Positions 17,848 to 25,554 of a stretch of 64,000 bases of DNA are shown here, one piece after another. This stretch comes from Gordonia sp. 'Campus' (lineage in GTDB: Bacteria > Actinomycetota > Actinomycetes > Mycobacteriales > Mycobacteriaceae), in NCBI RefSeq assembly GCF_022206305.1, contig NZ_JAKOIW010000001.1, positions 124,001-188,000 of the forward strand, in the 5' to 3' direction. Numbering within the stretch: position 1 is the stretch's first letter; the number at the start of each line of letters is the position of its first letter. Both the position numbers and the translations under genes were made by a program. The notes beneath the pieces were generated by a model. The model worked only from the letters and a program-made list of their open reading frames with translations, did no database searches and had not been told where the DNA came from.

Positions 17848-19860
17848 ATGTCGCGATCTCAGGGGCCGAGAACTGCTGTCACCAAAGCACTGTCGACGCT
17901 GAAACAGGTCCGTGAGGATCGCCGTGCTCGCCGGACGGGCGCGGACGCGAGCCGCGGCAGTGCTTCGGCCGGCAGTGCTTCACCCGGCGCTGTCCCGCCG
18001 AACACCGTGTCACCCAGCACCAGCAGAGAGGGCCACGAGCCAGCTGTGGACGATTCCACCGAGAAGAACACCACCGGGGACAAGGCCGTCGAGAACGAGG
18101 CGACCGAGAACGCGTCCACGGCGGTCGGTGCCGCGAAGCAGCCCGCGCCACCCGAGTCCGCACCGCCGAAGCCCAGGGGCGGACGCGGGATCGACGGCGC
18201 CACCCAGGTGATCAACCGTGCCAACCTGCCGTCGGCCGACGACCTCGACGATCTCGACGACATCGACCCGCTGGGCGCGGACGACTCACCGGCGGACAGC
18301 GCGGACGACACGGGCGGGGGTACGGACAGCGGGGACGCCGACGCCTCGCCGCGCAAGGCACGTCTCGGACCCAGCGACTCGAAGACCACGGTGATCCAGC
18401 GGTCGGACCTTCCCGACACCGGCGACCTCGAAGACCTCGACGACATCGATCCGACGAGCGAGGCGCCGGAGTCCGCCGACACCACGACCCCCGTCGACGC
18501 CGACACCCCGGGCGAGGAGCCCGACACCGAGGACGGGGAGGCCGCCGACACCGAGGGCCCGGTCCCCGCCGACCATGTTGCCGACGAACAACTCCCCGAC
18601 GACGACTCCGCAGCCGGTACCGCGGTCGGCGCGGGTGTGGCCGCCGCAGGTGCCGCCGCCGTGGCGGCCGCGACCGCTCCGGACGCCTCCGAGGACGCCG
18701 CGGTCGACGAATCGGCACGTGCCACGGGCGAATCCGCCGACGATGCAGACGACACCACGGACGCGCAGGCAGACGACACCCCGGACGTCCCGGCGGACGA
18801 CGCCGAAGCGTTGGATGCCGAAGCGGCGGATGCCGACAGCACCGACGTGGCAGAGGATGCGGACGCGAGTCCGTCGGCCGGCGAGGTGGACACTCCCGCC
18901 GAGTCCGACGCAGGGCCCGAACCGACGGACGCCACCGACGCCGACGAGTCCGGTACCGACGCCACTCCTGCGGACGACACCGAGACGATCGCGGTGGCCC
19001 AGGTCGAGGACGCCACCGAGGACTCTGACGAGGTCGAGGACCCCGTCGAGATCGAGGACGCGGCAGCCGACGAAGAGGCCCCCACCGTCGCCATCCCCGC
19101 ATCGACTGATGCCTCGACGGACGCGGACCCGGCCCACGCGGACTCTGAAGACGCGGACTCCGTTGATGCGGACTCTGTTGATGCGGACTCTGTTGATGAA
19201 GGCTCTGCCGATGAAGACTCCGCCGAGGACTCCGATGCCGCGACAGCGGTGATCCCGGCTGCGGGAGCCGCCGCAGCCGCCGGCTCGACGGCGCATTCGA
19301 CGACCGACGACCGTACCGACACCACTCCCGAACCGGCGGTGGCAGCACCGTCGACCGGCGAGTGGACGACCACCGCGCACGAACCGAAGGTCATCCCGGG
19401 GTCCGGCCCGACGAAGCAGAAGAAGAAGCGTGGAAAGGGTGTGCTGATCGCGTGCGCCGCGCTCGTCGTGGCGGTCGTGGCGGTGATCGGTGGCATCTTC
19501 GCCTACAACAGCCTGCAGGCCCCCGCCCCCGCCGACGAGGCGGCAACCATCGCCATGGATTACACGACCGCTCTCTACGAAGGCGATCTCGGCACCCTGC
19601 GGTCGGTGACGTGCGGGGAGCTCAACGCCTTCTACAGCGACTTCGACGACGCGGCCTATCAGAAGACGTTCGAAGCCCAACGTGCCCGCAACGAACTCGT
19701 CCAGACCCAGGGAATCAACGCGGTTCGCGTCGTCGAGGGCGGTGAACAGGCCGTCGTCGAGGTGATCGCGGTGCATACCAACACTCCGGATGAGCCGCAG
19801 ATGGTCACCCTCAATCTGCAACGCGATGGGGACAACTGGAAGGTGTGCAACCCCACGTGA
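17848..19860 (+). CDS. Single-pass membrane protein with long acidic disordered domain (Rv0361-like)
   Basis: About 670 residues. A short basic start is followed by roughly 500 residues made almost only of Asp, Glu, Ala, Thr, Ser and Pro (cytoplasmic, disordered), then the basic KQKKKRGKG stop, one transmembrane helix (CAALVVAVVAVIGGIFAY) and a C-terminal domain of about 110 residues outside the membrane, of the small alpha/beta type found in many mycobacterial exported proteins. Its position after Rv0360c matches Rv0361. Two similar blocks, ATQVINRANLP and KTTVIQRSDLP, each end in DLxDLDDIDP, and other TxVI-like sites recur. A 15-bp minisatellite encodes the ADSVD units. The ATG at 17848 has GGGGTGA upstream; an ATG at 17830 is an alternative. 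Confidence 0.85.
   Translation: MSRSQGPRTAVTKALSTLKQVREDRRARRTGADASRGSASAGSASPGAVPPNTVSPSTSREGHEPAVDDSTEKNTTGDKAVENEATENASTAVGAAKQPAPPESAPPKPRGGRGIDGATQVINRANLPSADDLDDLDDIDPLGADDSPADSADDTGGGTDSGDADASPRKARLGPSDSKTTVIQRSDLPDTGDLEDLDDIDPTSEAPESADTTTPVDADTPGEEPDTEDGEAADTEGPVPADHVADEQLPDDDSAAGTAVGAGVAAAGAAAVAAATAPDASEDAAVDESARATGESADDADDTTDAQADDTPDVPADDAEALDAEAADADSTDVAEDADASPSAGEVDTPAESDAGPEPTDATDADESGTDATPADDTETIAVAQVEDATEDSDEVEDPVEIEDAAADEEAPTVAIPASTDASTDADPAHADSEDADSVDADSVDADSVDEGSADEDSAEDSDAATAVIPAAGAAAAAGSTAHSTTDDRTDTTPEPAVAAPSTGEWTTTAHEPKVIPGSGPTKQKKKRGKGVLIACAALVVAVVAVIGGIFAYNSLQAPAPADEAATIAMDYTTALYEGDLGTLRSVTCGELNAFYSDFDDAAYQKTFEAQRARNELVQTQGINAVRVVEGGEQAVVEVIAVHTNTPDEPQMVTLNLQRDGDNWKVCNPT
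19138..19227 (+). repeat. 15-bp coding minisatellite in Rv0361-like gene
   Basis: Six units of 15 bp, the first four based on GCGGACTCTGTTGAT (Ala-Asp-Ser-Val-Asp) and the last two diverged. In frame; unusually AT-rich third positions for this gene. Confidence 0.8.
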
Positions 19861-20210
19861 CCAACGGTCACGGATGGGGCACGCCGCACTCCCCCGAGGC
19901 CACGCGACAATTCGCGCGTCCCTCGTACCCTGTACCTCCTGCTGCAGCACCGCAGCCGACGCCCCGCTACTTCACGCCGCCGGCCCGACCGGTCGTCGCC
20001 GACGACTCGGCTGCCCGCGGCGGCCCACCCGTCGAGCGCCGGGCCCGGACCGCTGACCTCCGAACCCCTGACATCCGAACCACCCGCATCCGACCGGGCA
20101 CACGGTCGCGTCCCCACACCGCATCGCGCACCGACCCGGCGGTGGTGATCGCGGCACTCGTGATGCTCGCCCTCGCGGTCGCCGTCGTCGTGGGACTCGT
20201 CACCACCTGA
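19857..20210 (+). CDS. Small proline-rich tail-anchored membrane protein
   Basis: 117 residues: a proline/arginine-rich N-terminal 90 residues (PSYPVPPAAAPQPTPRYF) and one C-terminal hydrophobic helix (VVIAALVMLALAVAVVVGLV) ending two residues before the stop, i.e. a tail anchor. The GTG start overlaps the preceding stop as GTGA, which suggests translational coupling to the Rv0361-like membrane protein. Codon third positions are strongly G/C, as in real genes here. No known family recognised; a partner role with the upstream protein is inferred from coupling only. A GTG at 19845 is an alternative start. Confidence 0.65.
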   Translation: MTNGHGWGTPHSPEATRQFARPSYPVPPAAAPQPTPRYFTPPARPVVADDSAARGGPPVERRARTADLRTPDIRTTRIRPGTRSRPHTASRTDPAVVIAALVMLALAVAVVVGLVTT

Positions 20211-20339
20211 GCGCCGGTTTCGCGGGTCGACGCACGGGTACACCCGCTCTCACCACGGGATGTCGAGACAACCGGCACGAGTCGGCCACGAGATGCCGAA
20301 CCGCCGTGGTCGTCGCGAACAGTCCGGGAGTGATGTCTC

Positions 20340-21068
20340 ATGCCGCGTTCACTGGCCGACCAGACCGAGCAGGAGCTCGGCGGACCCAAGAGCGTGCTCA
20401 GCCGCCAGAAGCGGGACCACGTCCAGCTCGACCGTCTCATCGCCGCTGCCGAGCGCTCCGCCGGCCGCGAACGCGCGGCTGTGCTCAACGAGTTGTGCCG
20501 GCTCGTGTTCCCGCACGCGTTCGCCGAAGAGGCGGTGCTGTGGCCCGCCATCCGGCGCCGTCTGGCCGACGGCGAGCAGTTGACCCTGCAGATCGAGAAG
20601 GAACATCAGGCGATCAACGAGTTGTTCACCTCGCTGGAGACACTCGACGTCGACTCTCCCGAACATCACGAGATGTTCGCCGAGATCGTCCGACTGCTCC
20701 GCGACGACGTTCGCGACGAGGAAGACGTCCTCCTGCCACGTCTGCAGGACGCCGTGTCGCCGGAGGAACTCCTCCGGCTGGGCACCTACTGGCAGGCCGT
20801 CCGGTCGACGGCACCGACCCGCCCGCACCCGGTGGTCGCCCGGCGGCCTCCCGGCAACGTGCTGGCAGCGGCCCCGCTGAGCGTCCTCGACCGCACGCGT
20901 GACCGGCTCGACACCGTCGCGCGCGGTGGTCATGGCTGGTCGGGCGCGGCCCGGACGGCGAGCGGGGCGGTCGCGACGGTCGCCGGCGCGGTGGAGCACA
21001 TCCCGCCGCTGACGCGCGGTGAGCGTCCGGCCACACGCACCCCGCGCACCGGTCACGGCCGGAACTGA
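20340..21068 (+). CDS. Hemerythrin-like HHE domain protein
   Basis: 242 residues. The N-terminal 135 residues form a four-helix HHE domain with candidate iron ligands H27, H59 and E63 (HAFAE), H89 (KEHQ) and E127/E128 (RDEEDVLLP). The histidine usually found four residues before the last Glu pair appears as Asp123 here, so iron binding may be altered. The C-terminal 100 residues are Ala/Arg/Thr-rich and probably unstructured. Actinobacterial relatives are implicated in oxygen/NO sensing or stress resistance. The ATG at 20340 has GGGAG 9 nt upstream. It is convergent with fba. Confidence 0.8.
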   Translation: MPRSLADQTEQELGGPKSVLSRQKRDHVQLDRLIAAAERSAGRERAAVLNELCRLVFPHAFAEEAVLWPAIRRRLADGEQLTLQIEKEHQAINELFTSLETLDVDSPEHHEMFAEIVRLLRDDVRDEEDVLLPRLQDAVSPEELLRLGTYWQAVRSTAPTRPHPVVARRPPGNVLAAAPLSVLDRTRDRLDTVARGGHGWSGAARTASGAVATVAGAVEHIPPLTRGERPATRTPRTGHGRN

Positions 21069-21090
21069 TCGGCGTCGGCGTCCAGAACGC

Positions 21091-21126
21091 ACTTCTGCCC
21101 GCATCCCGGGGGATGCGGGCAGAAGT
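21091..21126. terminator. Bidirectional hairpin between hemerythrin gene and fba
   Basis: 16-bp perfect stem (ACTTCTGCCCGCATCC and complement, 21091-21106 and 21111-21126) with a CGGG tetraloop, in the 84-bp gap between convergent stop codons. An AAAAAA run follows at 21132, but it is not a T-tract for the + transcript. Confidence 0.75.
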
Positions 21127-21152
21127 CAGATAAAAAATCAGGCGCAGAGGGA

Positions 21153-22190
21153 TCAGGCGGAGAGGGACTTGCCGTTCGACTTGAGGTCGTTGCACGCCTC
21201 GACGACGCGCTCGCTCATGCTCGTCTCGGCCTTCTTCGACCAGCTGCGCGGGTCGTAGACCTTCTTGTTGCCCACGTCGCCGTCGACCTTCAGCACACCG
21301 TCGTAGTTGCCGAACATGTGGCCGGCGACCGGGCGGGTGTAGGCGTACTGGGTGTCGGTGTCGACGTTCATCTTCACGACACCGTAGCTCAGCGCCTCGT
21401 CGATCTCGCTCTTCAGCGAGCCCGAACCCCCGTGGAAGACGAAGTCGAACGGCTTGGCGCCGTCACCGAGGCCGAGCTTCTTGGCGGCGACCTCCTGGCC
21501 GGTGTTGAGCACGTCGGGACGCAGCTTCACGTTGCCCGGCTTGTAGACGCCGTGGACGTTGCCGAAGGTGGCGGCCAGCAGGTAGCGGTTGCCCGAGTCG
21601 CTGGCGCCGAGCGCCTCGATGGTCTTCTCGAAGTCCTCGGGGGTGGTGAACAGCTTGTCGTTGATCTCGTTCTCGACGCCGTCCTCCTCGCCGCCGACGA
21701 CGCCGATCTCGATCTCCAGGATGATGTTGGCCGAGCCCGCCTTGGCCAGCAGTTCCTTCGCGATCTCGAGGTTCTCGTCGAGCGGCACGGCGCTGCCGTC
21801 CCACATGTGCGACTGGAACAGCGGGTTGCGGCCGGCGTCGACGCGCTCCTGCGAGATCTGCAGCAGCGGGCGCACGTAGGTGTCCAGCTTGTCCTTGGGG
21901 CAGTGGTCGGTGTGCAGGCCGATCAGGACGTCGTACTTCTCGGCGACGACGTGCGCGAACTCGGCGAGCGCGACCGCTCCGGTCACCATGTCCTTGACGC
22001 CCAGACCCGAACCGAACTCGGCGCCACCGGTCGAGAACTGGATGATCCCGTCACTGCCGGCGTCGGCGAAACCCTTGATCGCGGCGTTGATCGTCGACGA
22101 CGAGGTGCAGTTGATCGCGGGGAACGCGTAACCACCCTTCTTCGCCTTGTCGAACATCTCGGCGTACTGCTCCGGGGTTGCAATGGGCAT
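21153..22190 (-). CDS. fba: Class II fructose-1,6-bisphosphate aldolase
   Basis: Zinc-dependent aldolase of glycolysis/gluconeogenesis that splits fructose-1,6-bisphosphate into DHAP and glyceraldehyde-3-phosphate. Zinc and active-site segments are visible: LIGLHTDHCPKDK, EIEIGVVGGEEDG, FGNVHGVYKPGN and FVFHGGSGS. The 345-residue length fits Rv0363c. The start at 22190 (MPIATPEQY) has GGAGG 8 nt upstream; the long open frame further upstream is the divergent promoter region. It is divergent from dedA, as Rv0363c/Rv0364. Confidence 0.97.
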   Translation of the reverse strand: MPIATPEQYAEMFDKAKKGGYAFPAINCTSSSTINAAIKGFADAGSDGIIQFSTGGAEFGSGLGVKDMVTGAVALAEFAHVVAEKYDVLIGLHTDHCPKDKLDTYVRPLLQISQERVDAGRNPLFQSHMWDGSAVPLDENLEIAKELLAKAGSANIILEIEIGVVGGEEDGVENEINDKLFTTPEDFEKTIEALGASDSGNRYLLAATFGNVHGVYKPGNVKLRPDVLNTGQEVAAKKLGLGDGAKPFDFVFHGGSGSLKSEIDEALSYGVVKMNVDTDTQYAYTRPVAGHMFGNYDGVLKVDGDVGNKKVYDPRSWSKKAETSMSERVVEACNDLKSNGKSLSA

Positions 22191-22402
22191 CGACGAATCC
22201 TCCAGGGTGTGGATGTGCTCTGGTGTTCGGGTTCTCTCGCCTCGAGTGATGCTTCGGTGGCGAGCAGCCGGACTTCCCGCGGCCGGACTCCCCTCAGTAT
22301 GGCAGGTGCCACATCGCGCGGTGCGCCCACCATTCGTGCCCGGACCTGCTGGAAAACGCTCGTCATCGAGCCGCGAGATTCTGTCCTCGACACACGCGCA
22401 GG

Positions 22403-22408
22403 TACTCT
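22403..22408 (+). promoter_or_regulatory. Probable -10 box, leaderless dedA mRNA
   Basis: TACTCT (TANNNT) ends 8 nt before the GTG at 22417; no ribosome site is present. It is in the 226-bp fba/dedA divergent promoter region, where nothing else definite was recognised. Confidence 0.4.
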
Positions 22409-22416
22409 GGGTCCCC

Positions 22417-23148
22417 GTGATCGACTCCGCGCTTGCCACCACGACCACCAACCTGGCGCTCCTGCCGGGATTCCTGGATCCGGTGAACCTGCTCAACTCG
22501 TTCGGCACGTGGATGCTGGCCGGTCTGTTGTTGGTCGTGTTCATCGAGTCGGGTCTGCTGTTCCCGCTGCTCCCCGGCGACTCGTTGCTGTTCACCGCGG
22601 GTCTGATCGTGGCGGCCAAGTCTGCGGAGATCGAGCCGTTCGCCCCGCTGTGGGTCCTTCTCGTCCTGATCCCCATCGCCGCATTCCTCGGCGATCAGGT
22701 GGGGTACTGGATCGGCAAGAAGCTCGGGTACTCGCTGTTCACGCCCAACGCGAAGGTGCTCAAGCAGGTCTACATCGAGGAAGCGCACGAGTTCTTCGAG
22801 AAGCACGGTCCGGTGACGATCATCCTGGCCCGGTTCGTACCCATCGTGCGCACGTATGCGCCGCTGGTCGCGGGTGCCGCCAACATGCGCTACCCGATCT
22901 TCCTGGCCTACAACGCCATCGGCGCCGTCGCCTGGGGCGCGGGGGTGACGCTACTCGGCTACTTCCTCGGCCAGATCTCCTTCATCCGCGACAACATCGA
23001 CTACATCTTCATCGGCATCGTGCTGGTGTCGGTGCTGCCGATCATCGCCGAGATCGGCAAGCGCATCCTGCGCTCACGCAAGAAGCCCGTCGAGGAGAAG
23101 CCGCTACCGCGCTCGGACGAGGCGAACAACTCCGCCGCCGAGAACTAG
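22417..23148 (+). CDS. dedA: DedA family (VTT/SNARE-associated) membrane protein
   Basis: 243-residue membrane protein of the DedA superfamily, thought to scramble or flip lipid carriers such as undecaprenyl phosphate. Signatures: IESGLLFPLLPGDSLLFTAG near the start, GDQVGYWIGKKLG, and the helical hairpin with catalytic-looking arginines FFEKHGPVTIILARFVPIVRT followed by GAVAWG. The C-terminus is charged. The GTG at 22417 is supported by the position of the first helix and an adjacent -10-like box. The orthologous position is Rv0364. Confidence 0.92.
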   Translation: MIDSALATTTTNLALLPGFLDPVNLLNSFGTWMLAGLLLVVFIESGLLFPLLPGDSLLFTAGLIVAAKSAEIEPFAPLWVLLVLIPIAAFLGDQVGYWIGKKLGYSLFTPNAKVLKQVYIEEAHEFFEKHGPVTIILARFVPIVRTYAPLVAGAANMRYPIFLAYNAIGAVAWGAGVTLLGYFLGQISFIRDNIDYIFIGIVLVSVLPIIAEIGKRILRSRKKPVEEKPLPRSDEANNSAAEN

Positions 23149-23172
23149 TCGGTCGAGCCGGCACCGCGCGCG

Positions 23173-23186
23173 GTCGAAACCCTCAC
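23173..23186 (-). repeat. GTCGAAACCCTCAC repeat, copy 1
   Basis: 14 bp identical to 43127-43140. It overlaps the stop codon of the methyltransferase gene (TGA is the complement of the TCA inside the repeat). Together with the preceding GGTCGAGCCGG it resembles the second copy's GGTTGAGC flank. Confidence 0.5.
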
Positions 23187-23893
23187 CACGCGGCGTCGAG
23201 ATCCGCGTGCCGGCGGATCCACGCGTGCATCGCGATCCCGGCCGCCACACCCGCGTTGATGCTGCGGGTCGACCCGAACTGCGCGATCGACACGGTGAGG
23301 TCGGCGGAACGCTGGGCGTCGTCGCTGACACCCGGACCCTCCTGCCCGAACAGCAGTACGCATTCGCGCGGCAGGTCGGCCGTCTCGAGGGGCACCGCGC
23401 CGGGAGTGTTGTCGACCGCCACGACCGTCAGCCCCTCCACCCGCGCCCATGCGATGAGGTCCGCCACCGTCTCGTGGTGCATCAGATGCTGGTAGCGGTC
23501 GGTCACCATCGCCCCGCGACGGTTCCAGCGGCGCCGGCCGACGATGTGGACGGCAGCCACGGCGAACGCGTTCGCGGTGCGCACGACGGTCCCGATGTTG
23601 GCGTCGTGGGCGAAGTTCTCGATCGCGACGTGCACCGGGTGCCGACGGGCGTCGATGTCGGCCACGATCGCCTCCCGCGACCAGTAGCGATAGGCGTCGA
23701 CGACGTTGCGGGTGTCGCCCTGATCGAGGAGTTCACGGTCGAGATGCGGGTCGTCGGGGGCGGGCTCGCCGGGATGTTCGACGGCCCAGGGCCCGACACC
23801 CACGGGCGGGCCCGTCAACCACTCGGTGGGACCCGGTCCCCCGTCATCGGAGTCTGAAGGCTCTGGGGAGTCGGGCTGATCGTTCTCGCTCAC
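23183..23893 (-). CDS. TrmH/SpoU-family RNA 2'-O-methyltransferase (Rv0380c-like)
   Basis: SPOUT-fold SAM-dependent RNA methyltransferase, 236 residues. The three SpoU motifs are clear: NIGTVVRTANAFA (about residue 99), LLFGQEGPGVSD (about 180) and SIAQFGSTRSINAGVAAGIAM (near the C-terminus; knot-forming SAM site). The first 60 residues are Pro/Asp-rich. The target rRNA or tRNA position is unknown. It starts with GTG 9 bp after the pyrE stop codon and is likely in an operon with pyrE, as in mycobacteria (Rv0380c-Rv0382c region). Confidence 0.9.
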   Translation of the reverse strand: MSENDQPDSPEPSDSDDGGPGPTEWLTGPPVGVGPWAVEHPGEPAPDDPHLDRELLDQGDTRNVVDAYRYWSREAIVADIDARRHPVHVAIENFAHDANIGTVVRTANAFAVAAVHIVGRRRWNRRGAMVTDRYQHLMHHETVADLIAWARVEGLTVVAVDNTPGAVPLETADLPRECVLLFGQEGPGVSDDAQRSADLTVSIAQFGSTRSINAGVAAGIAMHAWIRRHADLDAAW

Positions 23894-23902
23894 GATCGGT
23901 GT

Positions 23903-24484
23903 TCAGGCGAGTTCGAGGTCGCTCAGGGTGAGCAGTGAGCGGTAGGGCACGCCGAGTGCGGTGATCACGTCGTCGGCGCCGGTCGCACGATCGACGACGG
24001 TCGCCACGCCGACCACGGTGCCGCCGATCGACCGAACGGCCTCGACCGCCGTCGACGGGGACCCGCCGGTGGTGCTCGTGTCCTCGACCACCAGGACGTT
24101 TCGTCCCACGATGTCGGGGCCCTCGATCTGCCGCTGCATGCCGTAGGTCTTCGCCGACTTGCGGACCACGAAGGCGTCGATGTCCCGTCCGTCCGCGTGC
24201 ATGATCGACGTCGCGACCGGGTCGGCCCCCAGGGTGAGTCCGCCCGCGGCCGCGTAGTCCCAGTCCGCGGTCAGCTGCCGCATCAGACGTCCGATCAGAC
24301 GCGACGCCTCGTGATGCAGGGTCGCCCGGCGCAGGTCGACGTAGTAGTCGGCCTCTCTCCCCGACGACAGCGTGACCCTGCCGTGCACCACGGCGAGTTC
24401 GCGGACGAGTTCGGCCAGACGCGACCGGGCGGCCGGGTCGACCTCGGGCGGTGTCCCGCCGGAAACCGGGGCGGACGAGGACAT
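23903..24484 (-). CDS. pyrE: Orotate phosphoribosyltransferase
   Basis: Makes orotidine monophosphate from orotate and PRPP in pyrimidine synthesis. Type I PRTase fold: SSGREADYYVDLRRA (orotate loop), VVRKSAKTYGMQRQIEG (catalytic loop with Lys) and the PRPP motif VLVVEDTSTTGGS. 193 residues starting at the ATG at 24484. It lies between the ttfA-like gene and the methylase as in the Rv0382c neighbourhood. Confidence 0.96.
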   Translation of the reverse strand: MSSSAPVSGGTPPEVDPAARSRLAELVRELAVVHGRVTLSSGREADYYVDLRRATLHHEASRLIGRLMRQLTADWDYAAAGGLTLGADPVATSIMHADGRDIDAFVVRKSAKTYGMQRQIEGPDIVGRNVLVVEDTSTTGGSPSTAVEAVRSIGGTVVGVATVVDRATGADDVITALGVPYRSLLTLSDLELA

Positions 24485-24551
24485 GGCAACTCTCTCTCGA
24501 TCGTTCGTGCCGGAATCTATGCGAGGCAACGCGATACGGCGTCGGGCAGGG

Positions 24552-25517
24552 TCAGCTGCGGTGGCGGTTCGGACGCTCACCCGGGTCGCGACGCGGCGCG
24601 GCATCAGCAGGACTCGCGGGGTCGGAAGCAGGCTTGCGCGTTCCCGACCCGCGGATCGGCATCGGCGACATCCCGCGACCACCCGTCGACGGCGAGGCCG
24701 GTCCCGGCGTCGACGCACTCGACGACGAGGCGCTCGGAGGCTTGCGTGTCGAGGCCGGAGCCGAGCTCGTCCTCGGCGAGGGGGCACCGCCCTCGCCCGG
24801 TGATGCCTGACGCCGACGCTTGTCCCGCAAGGACTCGGTCTTCTCGTCGGCCAGTTCGGCGCGGGTCGGACCGTGCGGGTCGCGCGGATCGGGCGAGTCC
24901 TCCGGCTCACGCACCGGCGGCAACACGCGGAGCAGGTCGGCGAAGCGGCGGACCACCTCGAGACCGGTGTTGAGCGTGGCCGGGTCATTGGTGACCGGCA
25001 TCGAACCGAGGGCCCAGTTGCCCTCGTTCCACATCACCTCGACGAACGCGGGTGCCTTGTTGGCGAGCGCGACCATGCGGCGGTCGCAGACGCGGCGGGC
25101 CACCTCGAGGTTGTTGGAGAACATGACGCGCGGACCCATCGCGCCGAGCAGTTCCACGTCGTCCTCGGCCGGGGCGAGGACGTCCTCGTGCCGGAGGTCG
25201 ACGACGACGGTCGACGGCGAGGACCGGCGGACGGCGATCACGGTCGCGGTCTCGGCGAGGTCGAAGACCACGGCCTCGACCCCGGCGTAGTGCCCGTAGG
25301 CCACGTCGCGGACCTGGATGTGGTCGCCGACGTTCATCGTCGCCCGGCGGAAGACCTTGCGCAGCTTGGTGTCCGACTCGCGGAACTTGAACTCGTGTTC
25401 GTCGCCCCAGACCGCGCGCTGGTGCCGCGCGACACTCGACCGCTGCCGGTCGAGCCACAACAGGACGCCCGCGCCGAGCAGCGCCACGGCGGCGATCAGG
25501 AAATAGACGGTGGTCAT
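24552..25517 (-). CDS. ttfA: TtfA-like trehalose monomycolate transport factor (Rv0383c-like)
   Basis: 321 residues with an N-terminal membrane anchor (VYFLIAAVALLGAGVLLWL), a globular domain of about 200 residues (FKFRESDTKLRKVFRRATMNVGD, EVMWNEGNWALGSMPVTNDP) and a Ser/Pro/Arg-rich disordered tail. Position next to pyrE matches Rv0383c, known as TtfA, an accessory protein of the MmpL3 mycolate exporter in mycobacteria. The assignment rests on synteny and architecture, and it supports a mycolic-acid-bearing host. The ATG at 25517 is immediately followed by the anchor. Confidence 0.75.
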   Translation of the reverse strand: MTTVYFLIAAVALLGAGVLLWLDRQRSSVARHQRAVWGDEHEFKFRESDTKLRKVFRRATMNVGDHIQVRDVAYGHYAGVEAVVFDLAETATVIAVRRSSPSTVVVDLRHEDVLAPAEDDVELLGAMGPRVMFSNNLEVARRVCDRRMVALANKAPAFVEVMWNEGNWALGSMPVTNDPATLNTGLEVVRRFADLLRVLPPVREPEDSPDPRDPHGPTRAELADEKTESLRDKRRRQASPGEGGAPSPRTSSAPASTRKPPSASSSSASTPGPASPSTGGRGMSPMPIRGSGTRKPASDPASPADAAPRRDPGERPNRHRS

Positions 25518-25554
25518 CGCGCTACAGCCTACTATCGGCGGGCCCGGGGCGATG

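Noticed and set aside
17859..19496. Minus-strand Ser/Ala-rich frame opposite the Rv0361-like gene
   Set aside because: Produced by the Asp/Ala codon repeats of the real gene; no start signal or motif.
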